A stretch of 6,052 bases of DNA from Acidobacteriaceae bacterium (lineage in GTDB: Bacteria > Acidobacteriota > Terriglobia > Terriglobales > Acidobacteriaceae). Where the stretch lies: assembly GCA_003165095.1 (NCBI GenBank), contig PLSH01000038.1, positions 1,385 through 7,436 of the forward strand, given 5' to 3'. The notes beneath the pieces were generated by a model. The model was not told the origin of the DNA. It saw only the letters and a list, made by a program, of their open reading frames with translations, and searched no databases. Positions 1-6,052 of this stretch are shown one piece after another. A program made the position numbers and the translations under genes. Position 1 is the first letter of the stretch, and each line of letters begins with the position of its first letter.

Positions 1-141
1 CGCAACGTGGAGCAGCTCGACAACTCGCTCGACGCGGTAAAGAAGTTGGAATTCTCCGCCGCGGAGCTCAGCGAGATAGACCGCTACGCGCAGGATGGCG
101 CGCTCGATCTATGGAAAGAAGCCCGCGAAACCATGGCGTAA
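1..141 (+). CDS. Aldo/keto reductase, C-terminal end (partial)
   Basis: Reading frame 1 is open from the first base to a TAA at 139-141 and gives 46 residues beginning RNVEQLDNSLDAVKKLEFSA. This matches the last helices of the aldo/keto reductase family (the 'RNVEQL..N..A...L.FS..EL.EID.YA' pattern), especially the L-glyceraldehyde-3-phosphate reductase/voltage-gated K+ channel beta-like branch, where 'LW' follows near the end. Family members are cytoplasmic NADPH-dependent TIM-barrel oxidoreductases that reduce aldehydes and ketones. The catalytic Asp/Tyr/Lys/His lie upstream of the window, so substrate and activity cannot be judged. It converges on the Lrp-type gene, with 58 bp between the stop codons. 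Confidence 0.8.
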   Translation, partial: RNVEQLDNSLDAVKKLEFSAAELSEIDRYAQDGALDLWKEARETMA

Positions 142-199
142 AAGTCTGGGTGCCCCTGGCTTCGCTTTTGAGACCCGGGGTCTACGCGTAACCGCGCCA

Positions 200-733
200 C
201 TAGCTTTTCGCCGCGTCCAGAACGTCTCTTAGCGCGAAGCTGGTTTCGAGCCGCGCAACTCCCGGCAGCCGCGATAACTCCGTCTGGTGCAGCCGTCCGT
301 AGTCGTCGATGCCGGCGACGCGCGCCACCAGCATGTAGTCGTACTGCCCGGCCATCAGGTGGCAGCTCACGATTCCGTGGCAATGGCGCACGGCTGCCTC
401 GAACGCGCTCAGCACGGCCGCGGATTGGCGCTCCAGCGTGACGCGGATATAGACGGTCATGCGCTTGCCGAGCAGCCGATCGTCCACCAGCGCGCGGTAG
501 CCGCGAATGGCTCCCGCGGTTTCGAGGGCCAGGATGCGCCGCGACGCCGCCGAGGCCGACAATCCCACCGCCTCGCCTACCTCGTAATTGGTGGCGCGGC
601 CGTGGCGCTCAAGATGGCGAAGGATCGCCGCGTCCAGCTCGTCGAGCCCGCCGCCGGCGTCTTGCGATGCTGTTTCCGGCGGTGCGGCCGATTCTTGCGT
701 AAAATTGCCTTTTCCGTCACGTTTCGTTCCCAT
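200..733 (-). CDS. Lrp/AsnC-family transcriptional regulator, likely regulator of ald
   Basis: 177 residues. An N-terminal winged helix-turn-helix of the Lrp/AsnC type spans about residues 30-82: 'LDELDAAILRHLERHGRATN', then a recognition helix around 59-74 with SASAASRRI. A RAM/AsnC ligand-binding domain spans about 92-170 and contains the typical GQYDYMLVARV strand (129-139). Members form dimers to octamers that sense amino acids and wrap DNA. The first ~29 residues are an unstructured-looking extension not usual for ~150-160 aa family members. The ATG at 731-733 is the only plausible start, because an in-frame stop lies four codons upstream. No Shine-Dalgarno sequence precedes it. It is divergent from alanine dehydrogenase, as aldR is from ald in Mycobacterium, so local control of ald by alanine or another amino acid is inferred. 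Family assignment is secure; the target is an inference from position. Confidence 0.93.
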   Translation of the reverse strand: MGTKRDGKGNFTQESAAPPETASQDAGGGLDELDAAILRHLERHGRATNYEVGEAVGLSASAASRRILALETAGAIRGYRALVDDRLLGKRMTVYIRVTLERQSAAVLSAFEAAVRHCHGIVSCHLMAGQYDYMLVARVAGIDDYGRLHQTELSRLPGVARLETSFALRDVLDAAKS

Positions 734-735
734 AC

Positions 736-761
736 TGTGCTTTTATCACAAAAATTGCACA
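736..761. promoter_or_regulatory. Imperfect 26-bp palindrome, candidate operator of the Lrp-type regulator
   Basis: Arms TGTGC (736-740) and GCACA (757-761) are perfect reverse complements. They flank an AT-rich 16-bp centre in which six further positions (three pairs) are also symmetric. The centre of symmetry is between 748 and 749. The site is immediately upstream of the regulator's start codon. Lrp/AsnC proteins typically bind roughly 15-bp or longer imperfect palindromes with AT-rich centres. The symmetry is seen directly; binding by the neighbouring protein is inferred. Confidence 0.5.
742..747 (-). promoter_or_regulatory. Possible -10 element of the Lrp-type regulator
   Basis: On the minus strand the sequence before the start codon reads TGTGATAAAAG, giving a -10-like GATAAA with an upstream TG (extended -10 style). 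Transcription would begin near 734-736, within about three bases of the ATG at 733, so the mRNA would be essentially leaderless. That fits the absence of a Shine-Dalgarno sequence. The -35 region (around 764-769, TTCCGA) is weak. The element lies inside the 736-761 inverted repeat, as expected for autoregulation. Confidence 0.35.
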
Positions 762-813
762 CATCGGAAGCCCTCTGCGCCGTACGATTCTTGCAGTTGG
801 GAGCCAGTTGACA

Positions 814-858
814 TGGCGCGCCGGATTCAGCCCTCCCCGTCACACCGCCGGCGCGCCA
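814..858. repeat. Perfect 11-bp GC-rich inverted repeat between the regulator and ald
   Basis: TGGCGCGCCGG at 814-824 is the exact reverse complement of CCGGCGCGCCA at 848-858, with a 23-bp spacer. Each arm contains the self-palindromic octamer GGCGCGCC (815-822 and 850-857). As RNA this would make a very stable 11-bp stem; as DNA it is two symmetric sites with centres 35 bp apart, a little over three helical turns. It lies 85-129 bp upstream of the ald start. No T-tract follows, so it is not a standard terminator. Confidence 0.6.
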
Positions 859-888
859 AGCTTGTCTCACCAGCAGCCCTCCCCCGAG

Positions 889-915
889 GTGCATCCTATA
901 CAGATCGAGATGCAC
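889..915. promoter_or_regulatory. Inverted repeat GTGCAT-N15-ATGCAC upstream of ald
   Basis: GTGCAT (889-894) and ATGCAC (910-915) are perfect reverse complements separated by 15 bp, centred on 902 and ending 27 bp before the ald ATG. The arms share the GTGC/GCAC ends of the 736-761 palindrome, though the spacing differs by three bases. A possible -10 (TATACA, 897-902) sits in the spacer with no recognisable -35. The repeat could therefore be a second operator for the neighbouring regulator. Alternatively it could be a small RNA hairpin. Confidence 0.35.
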
Positions 916-931
916 TGGCTAGACCATAGAC

Positions 932-936
932 AGGAG
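932..936 (+). promoter_or_regulatory. Ribosome binding site deciding the ald start
   Basis: AGGAG lies six bases before the ATG at 943. It supports this start over the in-frame TTG at 808, whose extra 45 residues match nothing in the family. Confidence 0.8.
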
Positions 937-942
937 CAGATC

Positions 943-2058
943 ATGATCATCGGCGTTCCCAAGGAAATCAAGGACAACGAAGCGCGGGTCGGCATTACGC
1001 CCGCCGGCGTGAAAGCCCTCACCGAGGCCGGCCACAAAGTACTGGTTGAAACCCAGGCCGGAACGCAATCCGGATTTCCCGACGAAGATTACCAGAACGC
1101 CGGCGCGGAGATGGTGGGCGAAGCGGGCTACGTCTGGGGCAAGTCGGAGATGGTGGTCAAGGTCAAGGAACCCATCGAGAAGGAATACGTCTTCTTCCGC
1201 GAGGGCCTGGTTCTGTTCACATATCTGCACCTGGCGCCGCTGCCCGGACTCACCGACAAACTGCTGGAATCCAAGGTCGTCGGCATCGCCTATGAAACCG
1301 TGCGCGACCGCCGCGGAACGCTGCCGCTGCTTACGCCCATGAGCGAAGTGGCAGGCCGCATGAGCGTTCAGGTGGGCGCCAGTTATCTCGAAAAGGAGCG
1401 CGGCGGGCGCGGCATTCTGCTCGGCGGCGTGCCCGGGGTACCCCCGGCGAATGTCACCATTCTCGGCGGCGGAATTGTGGGCACCAACGCGGCGCGCATC
1501 GCGCTCGGTTTCGGCGCCAAAACCACGCTGATCGACATGAACCTCAACCGCCTTCGCGAACTCGAAGACATTTTTGGCGGGCGCATCTACACCCTGGCTT
1601 CGAACAGTTACAACATTGCGCAGGCAACCCGCGAGGCCGACCTGTTGATTGGCGGAGTGCTGATCCCTGGCGCAACCGCTCCCAAGCTGGTGACGCGGGC
1701 CATGGTCTCCCGCATGAAGAAGGGCGCAGTCATCGTGGACGTGGCCATCGACCAGGGCGGATGCGTGGAGACGGCGCGGCCCACTTCGCACTCCAACCCC
1801 AGCTACGTGGTGGATGGCGTGGTTCACTACTGCGTTACCAACATGCCCGGCGCGGTGCCGCACACCTCTACGCTGGCGTTGACCAATTCGACGTTTCCCT
1901 ATTTGCTGCGCATCGCCAACCTGGGCGCACGCGAATCGCTCCAGCAGGATGCCGGTCTGGCCGAGGGCCTGAATACCTGGATGGGCACACTGACCTACCG
2001 CGGCGTGGCCGAAAGCCAGCACCGTGAGTGGACTGCGGCCGCGAGCGTGATTGGGTAG
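943..2058 (+). CDS. ald: Alanine dehydrogenase (NAD+-dependent, EC 1.4.1.1)
   Basis: 371 residues, the usual length, starting [13 protein letters not shown] as in Bacillus and Mycobacterium Ald. The enzyme interconverts L-alanine and pyruvate plus ammonia with NAD(H) in the cytoplasm and links amino-acid breakdown to central carbon metabolism. The substrate and catalytic residues known from M. tuberculosis Ald fall at the same positions: R15, K75 (in KVKEP), H96 (in TYLHL) and D270 (in VDVAIDQGG). The Rossmann glycine motif is GGGIVG at 175-180. D198 ends the second strand (TLIDMN) and indicates NAD rather than [14 protein letters not shown] (131-140) and [16 protein letters not shown] (300-315) are further family signatures. 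It is transcribed away from the Lrp-type regulator, which probably controls it. No frameshift or missing key residue is seen. Members of the related N-terminal transhydrogenase family share the fold, but length and motifs favour Ald. Confidence 0.98.
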   Translation: MIIGVPKEIKDNEARVGITPAGVKALTEAGHKVLVETQAGTQSGFPDEDYQNAGAEMVGEAGYVWGKSEMVVKVKEPIEKEYVFFREGLVLFTYLHLAPLPGLTDKLLESKVVGIAYETVRDRRGTLPLLTPMSEVAGRMSVQVGASYLEKERGGRGILLGGVPGVPPANVTILGGGIVGTNAARIALGFGAKTTLIDMNLNRLRELEDIFGGRIYTLASNSYNIAQATREADLLIGGVLIPGATAPKLVTRAMVSRMKKGAVIVDVAIDQGGCVETARPTSHSNPSYVVDGVVHYCVTNMPGAVPHTSTLALTNSTFPYLLRIANLGARESLQQDAGLAEGLNTWMGTLTYRGVAESQHREWTAAASVIG

Positions 2059-2114
2059 GAACAGTGGTCAGTGGCCGGACGCTATGCTCGCTGCCTTACA
2101 ATGGTTCTTCACTC

Positions 2115-2119
2115 GGAGG
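2115..2119 (+). promoter_or_regulatory. Ribosome binding site deciding the NIPSNAP gene start
   Basis: GGAGG is four bases before the ATG at 2124. It supports this start over an in-frame ATG at 2028 that lies inside the 3' end of ald. The shorter protein begins exactly with a Tat leader. Confidence 0.7.
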
Positions 2120-2123
2120 GACC

Positions 2124-2912
2124 ATGAAACGCCGTCAGTTTCTTGCTGCATCGATTGCTGCTTCAGCCGTTGCGCTTGCAGGTGAAGCGCAGGCGCCGGC
2201 CGGTCGCGCGCGCGAGTTCTATCACATGCGCCGCTACAACCTGATGAGCGGCCCGCAACTCAAGCTGACCGAGAATTACTTTGGAAACGCTCTCGTTCCG
2301 GCGCTCTCGCGGATGGGTTTGGGGCCGGTTGGCGCGCTCAAGCTGGATATCGGGCAGGAGACGCCAGCCTATTACCTGATCGTTCCCGGTCCCTCCGTCG
2401 AGTCGCTGGCCACGCTCGATTTGAAGCTCGCCGAGGATGAAAATTTTCTTCAGGCCGCCGCGCCGTTCTGGAACGCGACCGCGACGTCCCCTTCGTTTCA
2501 GCGCGTGGAGATTTCGCTGCTCGCGGCCTTCGCGGGCTGGCCGAAGCTCACGCCGCCGGCCGCATCGGCTAGCAAAGGCAAGCGCATGTTTCAACTGCGC
2601 ACATATGAGAGCCCCAGCAATGGCGACCACGTGCGCAAAGTTGAAATGTTCCACTCCGGCGAGTTTGAAATTTTTCTCAACGCCGGCTTTCACCCGGTCT
2701 TCTTCGGCGACACGCTCATCGGTTCGCGGATGCCGAACCTCACCTACATGCTGAGCTTTACCGACACGGCAGAGCTCGAAGCCAAGTGGGACGTGTTTCG
2801 CAACGATCCGGCATGGAAGAAGCTATCCACGAGCCCGCGTTTTGCCTTCGATCAGATTGTGTCGAACATCAGCAACCTGATGCTGAGCCCGCTGGACTGT
2901 TCGCAGGTGTAG
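2124..2912 (+). CDS. Tat-signal NIPSNAP-family protein
   Basis: 262 residues. The start MKRRQFLAASIAASAVALAG is a twin-arginine (Tat) leader: RRQFL followed by an Ala-rich hydrophobic stretch, with probable cleavage after the AQA near residues 22-24 (AQAPAG). The mature part has two ferredoxin-like NIPSNAP modules. The first is at about 30-135 (FYHMRRYNLMSG...). The second is at about 154-258, opening with MFQLRTYESPS and containing the conserved HSGEFEIFLNAGFHPVFFG and LTYMLSFTD stretches. NIPSNAP domains are dimeric alpha/beta barrels; the bacterial exported forms have no established reaction. A Tat leader implies folding in the cytoplasm and export, perhaps with a bound ligand. The gene is 65 bp after ald on the same strand and could be co-transcribed, but no functional link is evident. 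No metal- or cofactor-binding motif is recognisable. Confidence 0.88.
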   Translation: MKRRQFLAASIAASAVALAGEAQAPAGRAREFYHMRRYNLMSGPQLKLTENYFGNALVPALSRMGLGPVGALKLDIGQETPAYYLIVPGPSVESLATLDLKLAEDENFLQAAAPFWNATATSPSFQRVEISLLAAFAGWPKLTPPAASASKGKRMFQLRTYESPSNGDHVRKVEMFHSGEFEIFLNAGFHPVFFGDTLIGSRMPNLTYMLSFTDTAELEAKWDVFRNDPAWKKLSTSPRFAFDQIVSNISNLMLSPLDCSQV

Positions 2913-2941
2913 AGTTTCGAGAAGCCGGCGCGAGATCCCTG

Positions 2942-2971
2942 TTGACATGCTCGATCTAATAGTAATATATC
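2942..2971 (+). promoter_or_regulatory. Promoter of the PadR-family gene
   Basis: A perfect -35 TTGACA is at 2942-2947. Candidate -10 hexamers are TAATAT (2963-2968, 15-bp spacer) or TATATC (2966-2971, 18-bp spacer). Either would start transcription about 4-7 bases before the ATG at 2982. The stretch is sharply AT-rich against the GC-rich surroundings, and no Shine-Dalgarno sequence separates it from the start codon. Confidence 0.6.
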
Positions 2972-2977
2972 TAATAG
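2954..2977. repeat. 9-bp direct repeat in the padR promoter, candidate operator
   Basis: ATCTAATAG occurs at 2954-2962 and again at 2969-2977, period 15 bp, separated by TAATAT. Within it 2960-2973 is an imperfect palindrome (TAG..ATAT..CTA). Both cover the -10 region and the expected transcription start, the usual place for a PadR autorepressor to bind. Confidence 0.5.
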
Positions 2978-2981
2978 AACT

Positions 2982-3560
2982 ATGGCAAAACGTTCCAGCT
3001 CCAGCATGGAAGTGCTGCTCGGCCTGCTGGCTATCGATTCGATGTCCGGATACGACCTGGGGCTGACCATTCGGTCGTCCGTCGGTCATTTCTGGAACGA
3101 AAGCTACGGGCAGATTTACCCAAACCTGAAGAAGCTTGCGGCCGACGGATTTGTGACCGCGAAGATGGAGCGGCAAAAGGGCAAGCCGGACCGGCGCATT
3201 TATTCCATCACGAAAAAGGGGCGGGAGCGGCTGCGGAAGTGGCTGGCCGTTCCGCCGCAGCCGGAGATTCCGCGCAACGAATTGCTGCTGAAGCTGTTCT
3301 TCGGCGAGCGGGCGCCCGCGGGAGTGCTCATCGGCTATGTGGAACGCATGGTGGAGGAGCACAGTGCGGTGCTCGTGCTGCTTGAAGAGGCGGAGCGCGA
3401 GGGAATCGACAAGAACCTGCAGTATCCCGGCGCGCCTTACTGGCGCATGGCCGCGCACTACGGGCAGATGGAGATGAAGGCTCACATTGCCTGGGCGAAG
3501 GAAACATCAGCCGAGTTAAAGAAACTGGCCAGGAAAGAACGGAGCCATGGAAACAAATAG
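2982..3560 (+). CDS. PadR-family transcriptional regulator
   Basis: 192 residues. The N-terminal winged helix spans about 9-90: the opening helix MEVLLGLLAIDSMSGYDL (9-26), the recognition region SYGQIYPNLKKLAADGFV (41-58), and the wing/helix GKPDRRIYSITKKGRERLRKWL (67-88). The C-terminal half (about 95-185) is helical, with the charged, coiled-coil-like pattern of the PadR C-terminal domain (Vir_act_alpha_C type) that mediates dimerisation. PadR proteins are mostly repressors released by small hydrophobic or phenolic compounds. The effector cannot be read from sequence. The ATG at 2982 is the first possible start after the in-frame stop at 2943; Met9 (3006) is the only close alternative. Its 3' end overlaps the next gene by 14 bp, pointing to one transcript and probable control of that membrane protein together with itself. 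Confidence 0.93.
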   Translation: MAKRSSSSMEVLLGLLAIDSMSGYDLGLTIRSSVGHFWNESYGQIYPNLKKLAADGFVTAKMERQKGKPDRRIYSITKKGRERLRKWLAVPPQPEIPRNELLLKLFFGERAPAGVLIGYVERMVEEHSAVLVLLEEAEREGIDKNLQYPGAPYWRMAAHYGQMEMKAHIAWAKETSAELKKLARKERSHGNK

Positions 3561-4374
3561 GGAACCGTTGGTTGCGGCGGGCAAAATGCAGGACGACGCT
3601 CTGACGCTGTCTGCCCTGGGCATTGTTGCTTTTGTGGTTGCGGACGTGACCCATGAGGGATTGGGGCACGGGCTGGCGACTTTGTGGGTGGGCGCAAAGC
3701 CGGTGATGCTGACGACGTGCTATTTCAGCTCGAGCGGAAGCCTGAGCCGATGGATTCCAGCCGCTGGCGGCATCGCCAATGCAGTTGTGGGGCTGCTATC
3801 GGTACTGGCATTGCGCCTGCTGCGGCGGCCCGGAGCGCATGTTCGCTACTTTCTCACGCTGGTCGTCGCATTCAACCTTCTGTTTGCCGCGGGCTATCCG
3901 GCTTACTCCGGAATAGCGACGATTGGGGACTGGGCCGCGGTGATATCGGGGCTCTCGCCGGCGTGGTTGTGGCGGGTTCTGTTAATCGCATTCAGCGTGA
4001 TTTCCTACTACCTTTCGCTCCAACTGCTGGCGGTAGAGTTGCGCCCGTTTTGCGGGTCAAACGCGCCTGAGGCACTTGCGCGGCTAAGGCGGATCACTCT
4101 GATTCCGTTTCTTGCCGCCCTGGCTGCGGCCGGACTGGGCGGGGCGCTGAATCCAGCGGGATGGATGGTGATGTTTACCGCTGCTCTGCCGAGCGCCGCG
4201 GCAGCGTTCGGGCTTACGGTGTTGGATCATTTTCCGAATGCGCGTATGGGCGGCTCACCTGTGCCGGCGGGAGCAATCACGCGCAGTTTGGGATGGATTC
4301 TGGCCGGGATTGCAGTTCTTGCTTTCTTTGTCGCGGTGCTTGGGCCGGGGATCAGGTTTGGGACAAATTCGTGA
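3547..4374 (+). CDS. Unknown multi-pass membrane protein with HEGLGH motif
   Basis: 275 residues, not recognised as a named family. About seven hydrophobic helices are visible: roughly 18-34, 72-91, 99-118, 143-162, 184-203, 206-226 and 246-267. The first helix runs into THEGLGHG (35-42), similar to the zinc-site helix of M50 site-2-type metalloproteases (HExxH). Here, however, the spacing is H36-E37-x3-H41, one residue longer than HExxH. A later YPAYSGIATIGDW segment (118-129) contains D128, which could be a further polar ligand. A membrane-embedded peptidase-like or degenerate relative is therefore possible but unproven. The start chosen is ATG 3547, inside the end of the PadR gene, with GGAG only two bases upstream; ATG 3586 (Met14) is a plausible alternative that leaves all helices intact. 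The overlap with PadR suggests translational coupling. Confidence 0.8.
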   Translation: METNREPLVAAGKMQDDALTLSALGIVAFVVADVTHEGLGHGLATLWVGAKPVMLTTCYFSSSGSLSRWIPAAGGIANAVVGLLSVLALRLLRRPGAHVRYFLTLVVAFNLLFAAGYPAYSGIATIGDWAAVISGLSPAWLWRVLLIAFSVISYYLSLQLLAVELRPFCGSNAPEALARLRRITLIPFLAALAAAGLGGALNPAGWMVMFTAALPSAAAAFGLTVLDHFPNARMGGSPVPAGAITRSLGWILAGIAVLAFFVAVLGPGIRFGTNS

Positions 4375-4413
4375 TTGCGGCAGGTGAGGCAAGCCGGCCG
4401 GGAACACTGCTGT

Positions 4414-4452
4414 GGAGATAAACAGGAGCCGATTCTCTTGCTCCACCATCTC
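4414..4452. other. Nested hairpin downstream of the membrane-protein gene
   Basis: GAGAT (4415-4419) pairs with ATCTC (4448-4452), extendable by one G-T pair. Inside it GGAGC (4425-4429) pairs with GCTCC (4440-4444). There is a small internal loop and a 10-base terminal loop. It lies 40 bp after the stop codon of the membrane-protein gene. There is no T-tract, so it could be a 3' processing or stabilising structure but is not a standard terminator. Confidence 0.3.
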
Positions 4453-4463
4453 TGGCTCACTGT

Positions 4464-4478
4464 CCGGCACCCCGCCGG
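4464..4478. promoter_or_regulatory. Inverted repeat CCGGC-N5-GCCGG in the sensor kinase promoter
   Basis: CCGGC (4464-4468) and GCCGG (4474-4478) are perfect reverse complements around ACCCC. The repeat ends three bases before the TATAAT at 4482, so it fills the -35/-10 spacer, where a bound protein would affect polymerase. It could be an operator or just GC-rich coincidence. Confidence 0.3.
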
Positions 4479-4481
4479 TTC

Positions 4482-4487
4482 TATAAT
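4482..4487 (+). promoter_or_regulatory. Consensus -10 box giving a leaderless sensor kinase transcript
   Basis: A perfect TATAAT ends six bases before the ATG at 4494. The expected start of transcription, about seven bases after the -10, is the A of that ATG. The -35 region around 4458-4464 is poor. No Shine-Dalgarno sequence fits in the gap. Confidence 0.6.
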
Positions 4488-4493
4488 CGCCGC

Positions 4494-6052
<1,559 letters not shown>

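Noticed and set aside
142..199. Possible terminator hairpin between the two convergent genes (AGACCC-G-GGGTCT at 171-183)
   Set aside because: The arms are perfect but leave only one central base unless the stem opens to about 4 bp, and no T-tract follows on either strand.
808..813. TTGACA as a -35 box for ald
   Set aside because: It is a perfect hexamer, but nothing resembling a -10 lies 15-19 bp downstream; that stretch is GC-rich (CCCTCC region).
808..942. In-frame TTG start giving alanine dehydrogenase 45 extra N-terminal residues
   Set aside because: The ATG at 943 has AGGAG six bases upstream and begins the canonical [10 protein letters not shown]. The extension has no family match and would span the inverted repeats.
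919..2022. Long open frame on the minus strand opposite ald (367 codons)
   Set aside because: It is the antisense shadow of a well-conserved GC-rich gene. The translation is His/Arg/Ala-rich, with no recognisable domain.
2028..2123. Upstream ATG for the NIPSNAP gene, overlapping the end of ald
   Set aside because: The later ATG at 2124 has a good GGAGG and places the Tat leader at the very N-terminus, where it must be.

Overview
The window is a GC-rich, gene-dense piece of bacterial chromosome with no sign of a phage, plasmid or transposon. Gene content and sequence style suggest an Acidobacteriota (Terriglobia-like) genome. The clues are a Tat-exported NIPSNAP protein with a typical 'MKRRQFLAAS' leader, a one-gene PadR regulator paired with an unknown membrane protein, an NtrY-type sensor kinase, and SD-poor starts with promoters right next to the start codon. 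This assignment is an inference from recall, not from a search.

Layout. (1) 1-141, + strand: C-terminal end of an aldo/keto reductase. (2) 200-733, - strand: an Lrp/AsnC-family regulator. It diverges from (3) 943-2058, + strand: a complete alanine dehydrogenase (ald) with all catalytic residues in place. The 209-bp gap between them holds three separate inverted repeats, so this is very probably an autoregulated, amino-acid-responsive regulator/ald module like AldR-Ald of mycobacteria. (4) 2124-2912, + strand: a Tat-signal protein with two NIPSNAP domains, function unknown. (5) 2982-3560: a PadR regulator behind a strikingly AT-rich promoter with a 9-bp direct repeat. It overlaps by 14 bp with (6) 3547-4374: an unknown seven-helix (approximately) membrane protein carrying an HEGLGH motif, possibly related to M50-type intramembrane metalloproteases. 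(7) 4494 to the window end: the N-terminal 519 residues of an NtrY-like membrane sensor histidine kinase (TM helices, extracytoplasmic domain, HAMP, PAS). The kinase core lies beyond the window.

Themes. Three of the genes (the Lrp-type regulator, PadR and the sensor kinase) have a -10-like element placed so that transcription would begin at or within a few bases of the ATG, and none has a Shine-Dalgarno sequence. ald and the NIPSNAP gene do have good Shine-Dalgarno sequences. The window therefore seems to mix leaderless and leadered genes. The least characterised item is the PadR/HEGLGH membrane-protein pair. I found no CRISPR array, tRNA, rRNA or convincing factor-independent terminator.
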